NCBI RefSeq assembly: GCF_000622365.1
Contig: NZ_JASC01000014.1
Location: 1,364,001-1,428,000, forward strand
Source of the DNA: Sulfitobacter noctilucae
GTDB lineage: Bacteria; Pseudomonadota; Alphaproteobacteria; Rhodobacterales; Rhodobacteraceae
Direction: 5' to 3'
DNA: 64,000 nt
Shown: piece after piece, positions 35,757-45,771 of the stretch
Layout of the letters: every line of letters starts with the position of its first letter
How positions within the stretch are numbered: position 1 is the stretch's first letter
Notes under the pieces: model-generated
The model's input: only the letters and a program-made list of their open reading frames with translations
What the model was told of the DNA's origin: nothing
Databases searched by the model: none
Translations under genes and position numbers: made by a program

Positions 35757-36359
35757 CTAGAGCCCCTGCCCCGGTTTCACATCTTTCAGTTCCATCGTCT
35801 TGGTCGGGTCACGCATCATCTGTGCTACGACATCCTGCCGCTTTACATCCACGCGGTGGCGCAGGGTCAGCACAATGGCACCAATCATCGCCACCAGCAG
35901 GATCAGACCTGCAAGCTGGAACAGCAAAAAGTAGTCGTCATAAAGGATCAGCCCCAGCGCCGCTGTGTTCTGCACATCGGGGCTTGTCACCTGCGCGCGC
36001 AGCCCTTCCGCCGCCGCGTTGCTTTCCCAAGCGCCAAAGGCCATCACAAACTGCATCAGGATGATCAGGCCGATCAACAACGCCAATGGCATGTATTTCG
36101 CCATCTCCGCCTTCAGCTCTGCAAAATCAACGTCGAGCATCATCACCACGAACAGGAACAGGACCGCAACAGCGCCCACATAGACGATGATCAACAGCAT
36201 CGCGACAAACTCGGCCCCCAAGAGCACGAAAAGCCCTGCCGAAGAGAGAAAGGCGAGGATAAGCCAAAGCACAGAGTGCACCGGATTGCGGCTGATCACT
36301 GTGAACAGACCGCCTGCGATCACGCAGATCGCAAACAGATAGAATGCAAAGACACTCAT
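35757..36359 (-). CDS. nuoJ: NADH dehydrogenase subunit J
   Basis: A 200-aa membrane subunit of about five helices that contributes to the quinone/proton coupling region. The helix with [21 protein letters not shown] (about 48-69) carries the conserved Glu and the pi-bulge region with Tyr and Gly. It overlaps the carboxymuconolactone decarboxylase-like gene by four bases upstream. Confidence 0.96.
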   Translation of the reverse strand: MSVFAFYLFAICVIAGGLFTVISRNPVHSVLWLILAFLSSAGLFVLLGAEFVAMLLIIVYVGAVAVLFLFVVMMLDVDFAELKAEMAKYMPLALLIGLIILMQFVMAFGAWESNAAAEGLRAQVTSPDVQNTAALGLILYDDYFLLFQLAGLILLVAMIGAIVLTLRHRVDVKRQDVVAQMMRDPTKTMELKDVKPGQGL

Positions 36360-36757
36360 GCGTCGCCCTCTTTTTCGTCAAAGACCTGCTGTGCGAGTTC
36401 CATCGCGCGGGTCATGGCAGGCAGGCCAGCAAAGACCGACATCTGCGCAATTGTTTCTTTGATATGCTGCTCGGTCGCACCTGCAGTAATCGCGTGGCGC
36501 ACCGTTTGGCGCATGACTGTATCGTTCTGCGCCCCCTGCATCGTCAGACCCGCAAGCGTCAACAACAACCGCGTCCGCGCATCCAGACCGTTTTCATTGA
36601 TGGAATTGCCGAACATCATTTCCATCATGTCTTTGGGCATGGTGCCCATCATCGCCTCGAACACCTTGGGCGAAAACGCATCCATCGAAGGCATGGCCTT
36701 CGCCATCTCCTGCGCCTGCTTCATCATCGCTTCAAAGGGGTTTACGGGGTCACTCAT
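36356..36757 (-). CDS. Carboxymuconolactone decarboxylase-like protein inside the nuo locus
   Basis: A 133-aa protein. An N-terminal Met-rich helix ([18 protein letters not shown]) is followed by a CMD/AhpD-like fold at about 55-125: [22 protein letters not shown] and [18 protein letters not shown]. The Cys-x2-Cys of AhpD is absent, so peroxidase activity is not expected. ATG 36757 overlaps nuoI by four bases, and its own stop overlaps nuoJ by four bases. Embedded by ATGA on both sides, it must be made with complex I. Confidence 0.8.
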   Translation of the reverse strand: MSDPVNPFEAMMKQAQEMAKAMPSMDAFSPKVFEAMMGTMPKDMMEMMFGNSINENGLDARTRLLLTLAGLTMQGAQNDTVMRQTVRHAITAGATEQHIKETIAQMSVFAGLPAMTRAMELAQQVFDEKEGDA

Positions 36758-37248
36758 CGGTAGGGCGCATCCATCTCGAGGTTGCGGGCAATCTCGGCTT
36801 CCCAACGCTCGCCGTTGTCGAGCAGCTTTTCCTTGTCGTAGTACAGCTCTTCGCGCGTCTCGGTCGAAAACTCGAAATTCGGCCCTTCGACAATCGCATC
36901 CACAGGGCAGGCTTCCTGACAGAAACCGCAGTAGATGCATTTGGTCATGTCGATGTCATAGCGCGTCGTGCGGCGCGAACCGTCGGCGCGCGGCTCCGCA
37001 TCAATGGTGATCGCCTGCGCAGGGCAGACCGCTTCGCACAGTTTGCACGCAATGCAGCGTTCTTCCCCGTTGGGATAGCGGCGCAAGGCGTGCTCTCCAC
37101 GGAAACGAGGCGACAATGGCCCCTTTTCGTGCGGGTAGTTCAAAGTAGCCTTAGGCGCAAAGAAATAGCGCATGCCTAGCATGAACGCCTTCACGTAGTC
37201 GGTCAGCAGGAAATATCCGGCTTTGCGGGAGAAATCTGTTTGGCTCAT
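36754..37248 (-). CDS. nuoI: NADH dehydrogenase subunit I
   Basis: A 164-aa peripheral-arm ferredoxin-like subunit that binds clusters N6a and N6b. [16 protein letters not shown] and [16 protein letters not shown] (about 64-79 and 103-118) are the two [4Fe-4S] motifs, each with the following remote Cys. ATG 37248 begins [11 protein letters not shown]; the in-frame start at 37275 would overlap nuoH. Four-base overlap with the next gene. Confidence 0.97.
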   Translation of the reverse strand: MSQTDFSRKAGYFLLTDYVKAFMLGMRYFFAPKATLNYPHEKGPLSPRFRGEHALRRYPNGEERCIACKLCEAVCPAQAITIDAEPRADGSRRTTRYDIDMTKCIYCGFCQEACPVDAIVEGPNFEFSTETREELYYDKEKLLDNGERWEAEIARNLEMDAPYR

Positions 37249-37255
37249 ATCATCC

Positions 37256-38290
37256 TCACATCGGCCAGCGGGCATAGATGCCCCAGAACCATTCGAATTT
37301 TGCCGCGAAGGCCACGAATACCACCCAGAAGAGCGAGAACGGCAGGAAGACTTTCCAGCCCAGACGCATCAATTGGTCGTAGCGGTAGCGCGGCGTGATC
37401 GCCTTCACCATGGAGAACATGAAGAAGACGCCGAGCATCTTAATGAACATCCAGAAGAAGCCATCCGGCAGGAAAGCCACAGGCGACAGCCATCCGCCAA
37501 GGAACAGCAGTGATACCAGCGCACACATCAGCACCACGGCCACCAGCTCGCCAATCATGAAGAGCAGGAAGGGTGTGGACGAATATTCAACCTGATAGCC
37601 CGCCACCAGTTCTGATTCCGCTTCCGGCAGGTCAAACGGGGGCCGGTTGGTTTCTGCCAAGGCCGAGATAAAAAACAGGATCAACATCGGGAAGTGTGGC
37701 AGGAAATACCAGTGCAGGATGCCGCCGCCGCCCTCTTGTGCGGCCACGATGGATCCGAAGTTCATCGAACCGGTCGAGATGATCACACCGATGATGATCA
37801 AACCGATCGAGACCTCATAGGAGATCATCTGGGCTGCAGAGCGCAGCGAGCCGAGGAAGGGATATTTGGAGTTTGACGCCCAACCGCCCATGATCACGCC
37901 GTAGACCTCAAGCGAAGAGATTGCGAAGACATAGAGGATGGCGACGTTGATGTCGGCCAGGATCCAACCATCATTGAACGGGATCACCGCCCAGGCAATC
38001 ATCGCCATGACAAAGGAGATCATCGGGGCCAGGAAGAACACGGCGCGATCCGCGCCGGCGGGCACCACGACTTCTTTGACGATATATTTCAGGAAATCCG
38101 CAAAAGATTGCAGCAGACCGAACACACCAACCACATTGGGCCCGCGCCGCATCATCACGGCGGCCCAGATCTTGCGGTCTGCGTACATTAAAAAGGCCAG
38201 CGCCAATAGCAAAGGCACCACCAAGAGCAGGACCTGCCCCACCAACAACAGCCCCATACCCAGGCCGGTTTGCGTAAAGAATTCAGCCAT
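37256..38290 (-). CDS. nuoH: NADH dehydrogenase subunit H
   Basis: A 344-aa membrane subunit of eight helices that forms the quinone chamber with NuoB and Nuo[19 protein letters not shown] (about 48-65) and [25 protein letters not shown] (about 210-234) are the highly conserved loops. Full length. Six bases separate its start from the stop of the upstream lipoprotein gene. Confidence 0.97.
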   Translation of the reverse strand: MAEFFTQTGLGMGLLLVGQVLLLVVPLLLALAFLMYADRKIWAAVMMRRGPNVVGVFGLLQSFADFLKYIVKEVVVPAGADRAVFFLAPMISFVMAMIAWAVIPFNDGWILADINVAILYVFAISSLEVYGVIMGGWASNSKYPFLGSLRSAAQMISYEVSIGLIIIGVIISTGSMNFGSIVAAQEGGGGILHWYFLPHFPMLILFFISALAETNRPPFDLPEAESELVAGYQVEYSSTPFLLFMIGELVAVVLMCALVSLLFLGGWLSPVAFLPDGFFWMFIKMLGVFFMFSMVKAITPRYRYDQLMRLGWKVFLPFSLFWVVFVAFAAKFEWFWGIYARWPM

Positions 38291-38296
38291 TGTCCC

Positions 38297-38680
38297 TCAT
38301 ACCCTCGGAATGCCTTTTTCGACGCAGTTGGCTACTGTGACTTCGGCATCGATTGTCTTTATGCCCCGCGGCAGGCTCGGCGAGATCGTATAAACAGCAT
38401 CGCCCCGCCAAAGGCCAGCCTCTTGGGCCACATTTGTGCGCACATGTCTTGCGAATCCGTAACCGCGAATGAGCGTATATTGCGCAGCCGCACATTCGGC
38501 ATAGTCGGCCACGTCCTGACCGCTTTGCGCTTTGGTCATGGTCACCTTGAACTGCACCAGATCACCGTCCAGCAGTGCGGTTTCTACCCCTTTGTAATCA
38601 GGGATAAAATCCGATGCCAGAGGCACCTGTGGTTCGCATGCGCCCAATGCCATGAGAGCAAGGGCCGCCACGATTCTCAC
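38297..38680 (-). CDS. Putative lipoprotein inside the nuo locus
   Basis: A 127-aa secreted protein. [17 protein letters not shown] gives a signal peptide with lipobox LGAC, Cys at residue 15. The rest is a small mixed alpha-beta domain with three Cys ([15 protein letters not shown]). It overlaps the nuoG stop by four bases (ATGA) and precedes nuoH by six. No family is recognised. Position and coupling suggest that it is made in step with complex I, perhaps an assembly or periplasmic-face factor. Confidence 0.72.
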   Translation of the reverse strand: MRIVAALALMALGACEPQVPLASDFIPDYKGVETALLDGDLVQFKVTMTKAQSGQDVADYAECAAAQYTLIRGYGFARHVRTNVAQEAGLWRGDAVYTISPSLPRGIKTIDAEVTVANCVEKGIPRV

Positions 38681-40692
38681 TCAGCCGCCATCGGTTGCGC
38701 AGCCCGTGCCGCCGCATTCGCCGAAAGCTCAGCCATCAGCTGGCTGGCCCGTGCAATCGGATTGCTCAGATAGAAATCCGCAATCGCGGTGCCAAAGGCC
38801 GCTGTGCCCATCTCGGCTTGCGGTACTGCCTGCCACTCATTCTGTGCAACGACATCCACATCACCCAGATGCGGCACCTCTTTGACCAAGGCCCGGCGCA
38901 ACGCGGCGAGTGAGTCGTAGGGCAAGGTTGCCTCCAACTCGGCCGACAAGGCGCGCAAGATCGCCCAGTTTTCTTTGGCCTGTCCAGGGGCAAAGCTGGC
39001 ACGCAGCGCCAGTTGCGGCCGCCCTTCGGTATTGACGAACAGCCCGCCCTCTTCGGTATAGGCGGCACCCGGCAAGATGATATCGGCGCGGTGTGCGCCC
39101 CGATCGCCATGGCTGCCCTGATAGATCACGAAAGGACCGGCAGGAATGTCGCCCTCATCAGCGCCAAGATTATAAATCACATCAGCGCCCAGCACATCGG
39201 TGATCCCGTTCTCGGACGTGGCACCGATATCCATCGCGCCAACACGGCCTGCAGCAGTGTGCAGCACCAAAAGCTTGCCGCCCGACTTTTCACAGATCGC
39301 CTGAACGGTAGCCAGAACCGCTGCGCCATCTTCGGCAGCCAAAGCGGCCTGCCCGACGATCACGATCGCGTTCTGCTCGGCCATCGACGACATATCGAGA
39401 TCAAGCACATGGGCAAGTGCTGCGCGGTCCGTGCCCATATGTTCATAGTCATAGGTCAGGTTGCCCGCCTCACCGACCAATGTCACATCAGCGCCCCGTG
39501 ACCAGGCCTTGCGGATGCGTGCGTTCAGTACGGGCGCTTCAACCGCCGGGTTTGTCCCGACCAGCAAGATCTTATCGGCCAGATCAATGTCCTCGACCGT
39601 GGCGGTACCCACATAGCCGGAACGGTTGCCCGCAGGCAGCTTGGCACCGTCTGTGCGACATTCAACAGAACCGCCCTGCCCTTCGATCAGGGTCTTCAGC
39701 GCATAGGCTGCTTCGACCGGAACCAGATCACCGATCAGGCCGCCGACCTTCTTGCCCTTAATCGCCGCTGCTGCAGCGGCGAGTGCTTCGGGCCACTCCG
39801 CTTTGCGCAGCTTGCCGTTCTCGCGGATATAAGGCGTGTCGAGACGCTGACGGCGTAAACCATCCCAGACAAAGCGTGTCTTGTCGGAAATCCATTCCTC
39901 GTTCACGCCATCATGGTTCCGCGGCAGAAACCGCATCACTTCACGGCCCTTTGTATCGACGCGGATGTTCGATCCCAGCGCATCCATAACGTCGATGCTT
40001 TCGGTCTTGGACAATTCCCAAGGCCGCGCCGTGAAGGCATAGGGTTTCGACACCAGCGCCCCGACCGGGCAAAGATCAATGATATTGCCCTGCAGGTTCG
40101 AATCGAGTGTCTCACCCAGATAGGACGTAATTTCGGCATCTTCGCCGCGGCCCGTCTGGCCCATCTTGTGAATGCCCGCGACTTCGGTGGTGAACCGGAC
40201 ACAGCGCGTACATGAAATGCATCGCGTCATATGTGTTTCGACCAATGGCCCCAGATCAAGATCTTCGGTCGCCCGTTTCGGCTCGCGGTAGCGGCTGAAA
40301 TCGACGCCATAGGCCATCGCCTGATCCTGCAAATCACATTCGCCGCCCTGATCGCAGATCGGGCAATCCAGCGGGTGGTTGATCAACAGAAATTCCATCA
40401 CGCCTTCGCGGGCCTTTTTGACCATCGGCGAATTGGTTTTCACGACAGGCGGCTGGCCCTCGGGACCGGGACGCAGATCTTTGACCTGCATCGCGCAAGA
40501 GGCCGCCGGCTTGGGCGGGCCGCCCACAACCTCGACCAGACACATCCGGCAATTCCCGGCAATCGACAGCCGTTCATGGTAGCAAAAACGCGGGATTTCG
40601 ACCCCCGCCTCTTCACAGGCCTGAATCAGCGTCATCGCCCCTTCAGTCTCGATTTCCTTGCCGTCGATAATGATCTTGCGGATGTCGCTCAT
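38677..40692 (-). CDS. nuoG: NADH dehydrogenase subunit G
   Basis: A 671-aa iron-sulfur subunit of the electron input arm. The [2Fe-2S] motif is at about 34-60 with [10 protein letters not shown], the [4Fe-4S] motifs include [14 protein letters not shown] (about 110-123) and [11 protein letters not shown] (about 155-165). Residues about 220-670 are a molybdopterin-oxidoreductase-like domain without cofactor. The length is the short, mitochondria-like form. It starts 4 bases after the DUF5333 gene. Confidence 0.96.
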   Translation of the reverse strand: MSDIRKIIIDGKEIETEGAMTLIQACEEAGVEIPRFCYHERLSIAGNCRMCLVEVVGGPPKPAASCAMQVKDLRPGPEGQPPVVKTNSPMVKKAREGVMEFLLINHPLDCPICDQGGECDLQDQAMAYGVDFSRYREPKRATEDLDLGPLVETHMTRCISCTRCVRFTTEVAGIHKMGQTGRGEDAEITSYLGETLDSNLQGNIIDLCPVGALVSKPYAFTARPWELSKTESIDVMDALGSNIRVDTKGREVMRFLPRNHDGVNEEWISDKTRFVWDGLRRQRLDTPYIRENGKLRKAEWPEALAAAAAAIKGKKVGGLIGDLVPVEAAYALKTLIEGQGGSVECRTDGAKLPAGNRSGYVGTATVEDIDLADKILLVGTNPAVEAPVLNARIRKAWSRGADVTLVGEAGNLTYDYEHMGTDRAALAHVLDLDMSSMAEQNAIVIVGQAALAAEDGAAVLATVQAICEKSGGKLLVLHTAAGRVGAMDIGATSENGITDVLGADVIYNLGADEGDIPAGPFVIYQGSHGDRGAHRADIILPGAAYTEEGGLFVNTEGRPQLALRASFAPGQAKENWAILRALSAELEATLPYDSLAALRRALVKEVPHLGDVDVVAQNEWQAVPQAEMGTAAFGTAIADFYLSNPIARASQLMAELSANAAARAAQPMAAE

Positions 40693-40696
40693 ATGC

Positions 40697-41098
40697 TCAC
40701 TTCGCTCTCAGTAACGAACCGATCCGGCTCGATTTTTGAATTTCTTCCATCCCAAGCACACAATAGCTTTGCGGGTCGGAAGTATCGACCCCTCTCGCCT
40801 GGAAAAATGTTGCGGCTTTGCGGCGCAGGCGATTCTTTTCGGCGTCGCTGTCGGTATAGGCTTCGATCTCGGCCTCAGTATAGCCCAGATCGCGGGCCTG
40901 ACGTTCCAGATTGCGTACATACCCGATGGCTTTGAACATACGCGGCGCGATGGTTGGACAGTTCTTGCGTACGATGTCGGCGATGCCAAGATCAAAGAGC
41001 GCGTCGTCAATCGCCGCGACCTCGCGCAGCGGCGTTTTAGCCATCACCGGAGTGGCCAATATCGCGGCCCCCAAAACTGCTGCAACCAATGTCTTCAT
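40697..41098 (-). CDS. DUF5333 family secreted protein
   Basis: A 133-aa protein with a signal peptide ([20 protein letters not shown], cleavage after VMA). The mature part is mostly helical with [27 protein letters not shown] and two Cys (KNCPTI, SYCVLG), matching the Rhodobacterales-specific DUF5333. It ends 4 bases before nuoG. It is repeatedly found in nuo loci of this order, which suggests a complex I related role at the periplasmic face, still unproven. Confidence 0.8.
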   Translation of the reverse strand: MKTLVAAVLGAAILATPVMAKTPLREVAAIDDALFDLGIADIVRKNCPTIAPRMFKAIGYVRNLERQARDLGYTEAEIEAYTDSDAEKNRLRRKAATFFQARGVDTSDPQSYCVLGMEEIQKSSRIGSLLRAK

Positions 41099-41216
41099 GT
41101 CTCTAAGTCCTCATCTGCTCAGGCGGTTTTTGCCCCTGCGCAACATGAGTATCAGTCCCTTTGATATGCAATATCAGGCGACCAGCCTGACTGGCTTCGG
41201 CGTCTTATTGCGCATT

Positions 41217-41549
41217 TCAAAGCTGAGGGCAAACCCCCTGAAACACCAATGTATTATCAACGATCCGCAGCTGTTCAGGCGGCGTATCGGGCCCCACTGC
41301 CCAGGCGATGTCAGAGCTGCCGTAGGTTTTGACACAATAGCTGTTGCCGGCGTGCCGGCCGGCCTCGCGCGCGCCGTCAAGAGACTGGGCCACGTCACGG
41401 ATGCGCACGGTAAAGACGTCGCGCTGGCGGTCGACCTTGCTGACCTTGGTCCGATAGTAGTGACCATCAAACGTCAACCTGTCCGCCCTATTGGTGCAGC
41501 CCGCCAGAATGCCGAGGGCCATCAGACCTGCAACTGCATATTTTATCAT
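41217..41549 (-). CDS. Putative lipoprotein
   Basis: A 110-aa lipoprotein with the lipobox LAGC at residue 18 after MIKYAVAGLMALGI. The mature part reads like a small beta-rich domain (DGHYYRTKVSKVDRQRDVFTV) with two Cys near SYCVKTYG and GVCPQ, probably a disulfide. It overlaps the methyltransferase gene by four bases upstream and is separated by 118 bases from DUF5333. Function is unknown. Confidence 0.7.
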   Translation of the reverse strand: MIKYAVAGLMALGILAGCTNRADRLTFDGHYYRTKVSKVDRQRDVFTVRIRDVAQSLDGAREAGRHAGNSYCVKTYGSSDIAWAVGPDTPPEQLRIVDNTLVFQGVCPQL

Positions 41550-42259
41550 TTTTGTACCCTCGAATGCGTCGGTCTTTGCACCGCCGCCTTGTCAATCACC
41601 ACAATAGAATCGTGCACATGCACGCCGCTGAATTCTTGTGCAAGTTCCGGCAAGGCCAGCCCTTTTTTGCCGTGATACCAACTGTGCATGTCATCAATCA
41701 TATGTCGCACCGTATTAAAGAAATTCGCGCGCTCCTTAAACCCCCCGCCGAAACGCGGGTAATAAGCGGTGTGCAGATCCTCGATCATATAGGTGCCGCC
41801 CTCGGTCAGCATAGGAAAAAGCACGCGCAGGGATTTCTCGATATGGGGCATCCGGTGGCTGCCATCATCCAGCACAACATCGACACCGCCCATTTCCTTG
41901 ACGACCTCAGCCAGAAATTCAGGATCGTCTTGCGATCCGATCCGCACCATGCCCGACTGCCCGTCGTATTGCGCGCAGTCGGGGTTGATATCGATCCCGC
42001 ACAACATCGCGTCCTTCCCCAGATACCGCCGCCACATCTGCAAAGAGCCGCCGTTATTCACCCCGATCTCCAGAAACTTGACCGGCGTGTCGCGATACTG
42101 GCCGAAATAGCGATCATAAAGTGGCAGGTAATGATGCCACTTGTGCACCTTCACGCCCTCGTTGCCCGCGTAGATATCAAGCAGATCACCATCAAAACCA
42201 TAGCGGTCGCGGATATCTGCAGCCACATCGCCATCTTCGGGAAAGCGAAATTTTTTCAA
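41546..42259 (-). CDS. Class I SAM-dependent methyltransferase
   Basis: A 237-aa protein. FLEIGVNNGGSLQMW (about 63-77) is motif I for SAM, GIDINPDC motif II, VDVVLDDGSHRMPH (about 128-141) the acidic post-motif. DVVLDDGSH resembles the group of sugar O-methyltransferases and cephalosporin hydroxylase-like proteins found in polyketide and glycan genes. The substrate is unknown; not obviously linked to respiration. Its stop overlaps the next lipoprotein gene. Confidence 0.82.
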   Translation of the reverse strand: MKKFRFPEDGDVAADIRDRYGFDGDLLDIYAGNEGVKVHKWHHYLPLYDRYFGQYRDTPVKFLEIGVNNGGSLQMWRRYLGKDAMLCGIDINPDCAQYDGQSGMVRIGSQDDPEFLAEVVKEMGGVDVVLDDGSHRMPHIEKSLRVLFPMLTEGGTYMIEDLHTAYYPRFGGGFKERANFFNTVRHMIDDMHSWYHGKKGLALPELAQEFSGVHVHDSIVVIDKAAVQRPTHSRVQK

Positions 42260-42386
42260 GGGCCTGCTCCTGCTGCGGTTGGGGTTATCCCCTTATGGCC
42301 CCCATATTTGCGATTATTGCAGTTCAGGCAAGCTCTGTGTCGCGACATCGATGGGTTTGATGCATTGTTGCCTGCTTAAGGTACTG

Positions 42387-42683
42387 CTACCCAAAGGCAT
42401 GATCGCTGTCGCCATGGCGCTCTAGATGTTCGAGCTGCGCCATGCTTTCCCAAACGCTCAAGGTCGAAGCCATCCGCGGGTTGGCCCCCATGTTACCTGT
42501 ATCGCTGGTCTGTTCGAACTCCATCTCGTCGGATGCCATCATCCAGACGAAACCAGGACTGCGCATCGCCGCCGCATTCACCAGATCAAGCCCGTTTACA
42601 AAGTCCTGCACCCTTGGGTCTTCCCAGTCGTACTTCAGGATGCCAAGGTTCAATTCCGCAAGGTGATACCCTTCTTGCTGCAT
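42387..42683 (-). CDS. DUF3291-type protein with an internal in-frame deletion
   Basis: A 98-aa ORF. Residues about 5-55 (HLAELNLGILKYDWEDPRVQ, NGLDLVNAAAMRSPGFVWMM) match the start of DUF3291 proteins. Residues about 76-98 (SVWESMAQLEHLERHGDSDH) join the middle SVWES motif directly to what looks like the family's C-terminal end. The intervening His- and Trp-rich segment of some 45-50 residues is missing. Full members have about 145-150 residues. Probably a remnant. ATG 42683 follows the MAPEG stop by four bases. Confidence 0.6.
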   Translation of the reverse strand: MQQEGYHLAELNLGILKYDWEDPRVQDFVNGLDLVNAAAMRSPGFVWMMASDEMEFEQTSDTGNMGANPRMASTLSVWESMAQLEHLERHGDSDHAFG

Positions 42684-42687
42684 CCGC

Positions 42688-43098
42688 CTAGAATATCGCG
42701 GCACTGATTGTCATGATCGCAAGCGCAATGACGCAAATCCAGCCGATCATCCAGGCGACCGACCGCGCGGGCTGGATTTCCGTACCGATGTGTATCGCTG
42801 CCATGACGATGCGCGATACGATAAAGACAGACGCCAGCACGTTGACCCAGAACGGCGCGACGCCAATCAGGATCGCCGCGACGGTCGCGCCGATGAAGGG
42901 ACCGGACATCTCGATCGCATTGGCAAAGGCGCGGCTTCGACGGTAAACGATATTTGAATAATCTCTTTTCGGATGGCCGCAGGCACAGCGGTTCTCGGGC
43001 GTGCGCCCGATTGTCGAAAGCATCCCCAAGACAAGGCTGATCAATGACCACAGCGCCAATGAGGTAATCGCGTGGCTGTAGGCGGCAAATTCTTCCAT
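42688..43098 (-). CDS. MAPEG family membrane protein
   Basis: A 136-aa four-helix inner membrane protein with the MAPEG pattern: SGPFIGATVAAILIGV and RIVMAAIHIGTEIQPARSVAWMIGW. Bacterial members are often of unknown activity; eukaryotic ones use glutathione or lipid substrates. The helix-2 loop contains RTPENRCACGHPKRDYSN, with the family's Asn and Arg. ATG 43098 follows AAGGA; in-frame 43200 would run into the nuoF terminator. First gene after the nuoF terminator. Confidence 0.78.
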   Translation of the reverse strand: MEEFAAYSHAITSLALWSLISLVLGMLSTIGRTPENRCACGHPKRDYSNIVYRRSRAFANAIEMSGPFIGATVAAILIGVAPFWVNVLASVFIVSRIVMAAIHIGTEIQPARSVAWMIGWICVIALAIMTISAAIF

Positions 43099-43170
43099 GA
43101 AATCATTCCTTTTGAATTGGCCAAATGGCCCTGTCTGAATTGTATGCATGCCTACCACGGACGCGGCAAC

Positions 43171-43197
43171 AAAAAAGGGCCGCAGAAACTGCGGCCC
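43171..43197 (-). terminator. Intrinsic terminator after nuoF
   Basis: On the minus strand GGGCCGCAG, TTT, CTGCGGCCC is followed by six T (43176-43171). Position 26 bases past the nuoF stop. It should end, wholly or partly, the nuoA-nuoF transcript before the MAPEG gene. Confidence 0.92.
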
Positions 43198-43222
43198 CAA
43201 TTTGAGAGAAAGTCGTGTTGGC

Positions 43223-44518
43223 TTATTCCGCCGCGACAGCGCTCACACGACCTGTCCGCTTATGCTTGATCCGGTCCTCGATCTCGTCCCGGAAATGCCG
43301 GATCAGACCCTGGATCGGCCAGGCCGCCGCATCACCCAGCGCGCAGATTGTGTGGCCTTCGACCTGCTTGGTGACATCCAGCAGCATGTCGATCTCTTCC
43401 GGTTCCGCATCGCCGGTCACCAGACGGTCCATGACCCGCATCATCCAGCCCGTGCCTTCGCGACACGGCGTACACTGGCCGCAGGACTCGTGCTTGTAGA
43501 ACTTCGCCAGACGCCAGATCGCTTTGATTACATCTGTCGAATTGTCCATGACGATGACCGCCGCCGTGCCTAGACCCGACCGCTGCTCGCGCAGGTAATC
43601 GAAATCCATGATCGCGTCTTTCATCTGTGCGCCGGGGATCATCGGAACAGAAGATCCGCCAGGGATCACAGCCTTGAGGTTATCCCAACCGCCACGGATA
43701 CCGCCGCAATGTGTCTCGATCAGTTCTTCAAAGGTGATGCTCATCGCCTCTTCAACAACACAGGGGTTGTTCACATGTCCCGAAATCGCAAAAAGCTTGG
43801 TGCCTGCATTGTTTGCACGGCCAAAGCCCGCGAACCACTCTGGACCACGCCGCAGGATCGTTGGCACCACGGCAATCGATTCCACGTTGTTCACAGTCGT
43901 CGGGCACCCGTAAAGACCCGCGCCCGCAGGGAACGGCGGCTTCATGCGCGGCATGCCCTTCTTGCCTTCAAGGCTTTCCAGCAGAGCCGTTTCCTCACCG
44001 CAGATATAGGCACCGGCACCATGCGCGAGATAGATGTCGAAATCCCAACCGGACCTGCAGGCGTTCTTGCCCACCAAGCCTGCGTCATAAGCCTCGTCAA
44101 TCGCGGCCTGCAGCGCCTCTTTCTCGCGAATGTACTCGCCGCGAATATAGATGTAGCAGGCATGTGCGTTCATTGCGAAAGACGCGATCAGACAGCCTTC
44201 AATCAGCGTATGCGGGTCGTGGCGCATGATCTCGCGATCCTTGCACGTCCCCGGCTCGGATTCGTCGGCGTTAATTACCAGATAGCTGGGACGGCCATCG
44301 CTCTCTTTGGGCATGAAAGACCATTTCAGACCCGTCGGGAAACCAGCCCCGCCACGCCCGCGCAAACCGGATGCCTTCATCTGGTCCACAATCCACGGCG
44401 CACCTTTTTTCAGGATATCTGCCGTGCCGTCCCAATGGCCACGCGCCTGCGCTCCTTTGAGTGTACGGTCATGCATGCCGTAAATGTTGGTAAAAATCCG
44501 GTCCTGATCTGCAAGCAT
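43223..44518 (-). CDS. nuoF: NADH dehydrogenase subunit F
   Basis: A 431-aa NADH-oxidising subunit with FMN and the N3 [4Fe-4S] cluster. [16 protein letters not shown] (about 52-67) binds [20 protein letters not shown] (about 170-185) binds FMN, and [15 protein letters not shown] (about 347-361) ligates the cluster. Full length. The intrinsic terminator follows after 26 bases. Confidence 0.97.
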   Translation of the reverse strand: MLADQDRIFTNIYGMHDRTLKGAQARGHWDGTADILKKGAPWIVDQMKASGLRGRGGAGFPTGLKWSFMPKESDGRPSYLVINADESEPGTCKDREIMRHDPHTLIEGCLIASFAMNAHACYIYIRGEYIREKEALQAAIDEAYDAGLVGKNACRSGWDFDIYLAHGAGAYICGEETALLESLEGKKGMPRMKPPFPAGAGLYGCPTTVNNVESIAVVPTILRRGPEWFAGFGRANNAGTKLFAISGHVNNPCVVEEAMSITFEELIETHCGGIRGGWDNLKAVIPGGSSVPMIPGAQMKDAIMDFDYLREQRSGLGTAAVIVMDNSTDVIKAIWRLAKFYKHESCGQCTPCREGTGWMMRVMDRLVTGDAEPEEIDMLLDVTKQVEGHTICALGDAAAWPIQGLIRHFRDEIEDRIKHKRTGRVSAVAAE

Positions 44519-44564
44519 CGCTGCACCCTACTCTTTTATCATCCCAGCCCGATCGTGGGACTGA

Positions 44565-44792
44565 TTAATCTTTCTTCTGGTCTTGTCTGACCTGCCACAT
44601 TTGCCAGATCACCACCATGGCCCAAATCAACGCAGCCAACGCCGCGAAATCGAACAACAGCGCATAGCGCCCCGGTAAGCCAAGCTGCGGCCCCGCAAGG
44701 TTCGCAATCAGCCACAAAACCATCGTAATCGCGATCACCAGACCAACAGTCTGGCCCTTCTTCGCAAGGGCTTTGTCGCTGTGCTCACTCAT
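44565..44792 (-). CDS. DUF5337 family small membrane protein
   Basis: A 75-aa protein with two predicted membrane helices (about 16-36 and 44-64) between a charged start (MSEHSDKALAKKG) and a basic end (RQDQKKD). The pattern ALAKKGQ, GLPGRYALLFD and WQVRQD matches the Rhodobacterales DUF5337. It lies between nuoE's neighbour and nuoF. Its repeated presence in the locus suggests an accessory role in complex I, still unproven. Confidence 0.78.
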   Translation of the reverse strand: MSEHSDKALAKKGQTVGLVIAITMVLWLIANLAGPQLGLPGRYALLFDFAALAALIWAMVVIWQMWQVRQDQKKD

Positions 44793-44809
44793 TCCCGGGG
44801 CCGCTTTTC

Positions 44810-45739
44810 TTATTTCTTCTTGCGCGAGGATGCGGTCTCGCCACCCTCGGCCAGTGTTTTGGCCTGGCTCATCCAGTCATCGCGGATGATCCTGCCCTTG
44901 AACCGAAGTCGGGCATCGACCCATGCGATCTCGCTTTCACCCCATGTGGCGACCTGATCAAAGCGGTAGATGCCCAGATCGTTCAGCGTTTGCTCAAGCT
45001 TCGGCCCGACCCCGCTGATGAGCTTCAGATCATCTGCACCCTCTGCAGGCGCGGCGTCGAATAGCTGCGGGGCTTCTTCGATAACAGTGCCTGAAGAGGC
45101 AACCACTGCCTTTTTCTCTGGCTTGGCTGCCGGAGCGGCCGTTTCTCCCGCAGGGATCGCTTCGGACTTCTTATCTGCAGCAACAGGTGCGGCGGCTTTC
45201 TTGGCCGGAGCCTTTTCAGCTGCTGGTTTCGCCGTGTCCTTGGTTGGGTTCTCGTACTTCCAATCACCTTTGCGGCTGGCGAGCTCTGCCTGACCGGCCA
45301 AGGGTTTGGAGGGCTTGATCGCATGACTTTTCTGCACTGGTGCAGCAACTGCGACTTCCGGTGCGGCAGATGCCGCAGGCGCAGTGCTTGCATGTGCCGC
45401 AGGAGTGGCATCCGCTGCCGCCGCCACGGGTGCAGCGGTAGCCGCAGCCGGAGAAGATGCCGCAGTTGTCGCTGCACTGCTGCGCCCGGCCGTATTCACT
45501 TCCGCTTCGCGCGCAGAGCGCTGTGCCGGCATTTCTTCCACCGCCGCAGCTTGACCGCGACAGACAAACAAGTTCAGCACAAAGCCGAGCACAAGGGCAA
45601 CAATCACGCCCGTAGAGAACGCTTGAATGCCGCCGAAGCCGCTAAAGAAATAGAGCAAGGCCATCGTCACAAAACCGACAGCCCCCGCAATCAACCAGCA
45701 CTTTCCGGTGCATCCCAAACCATTTTGTTCTTGTGTCAT
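44810..45739 (-). CDS. Membrane protein with helix-hairpin-helix-like C-terminal domain
   Basis: A 309-aa protein. Two membrane helices (about 14-31 and 37-56), a long Ala/Pro-rich linker (about 65-230), and a C-terminal domain (233-305) beginning DDLKLISGVGPKLEQTLNDL. That GVGPKLE helix-hairpin-helix-like motif is repeated with high identity at the end of the adjacent NuoE. Homologues in Rhodobacterales are sometimes named endonuclease or complex I protein, from position or the domain only. No catalytic residues of a nuclease are seen. Confidence 0.8.
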   Translation of the reverse strand: MTQEQNGLGCTGKCWLIAGAVGFVTMALLYFFSGFGGIQAFSTGVIVALVLGFVLNLFVCRGQAAAVEEMPAQRSAREAEVNTAGRSSAATTAASSPAAATAAPVAAAADATPAAHASTAPAASAAPEVAVAAPVQKSHAIKPSKPLAGQAELASRKGDWKYENPTKDTAKPAAEKAPAKKAAAPVAADKKSEAIPAGETAAPAAKPEKKAVVASSGTVIEEAPQLFDAAPAEGADDLKLISGVGPKLEQTLNDLGIYRFDQVATWGESEIAWVDARLRFKGRIIRDDWMSQAKTLAEGGETASSRKKK

Positions 45740-45771
45740 CGTCGTTTACTTCCCTCCTGGTGGCAGCGCCC

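Noticed and set aside
41161-41177. TGATAT-GCA-ATATCA, resembling an FNR/Crp site before DUF5333
   Set aside because: Spacing between half-sites does not fit the FNR box (TTGAT-N4-ATCAA). It is only a short inverted repeat.
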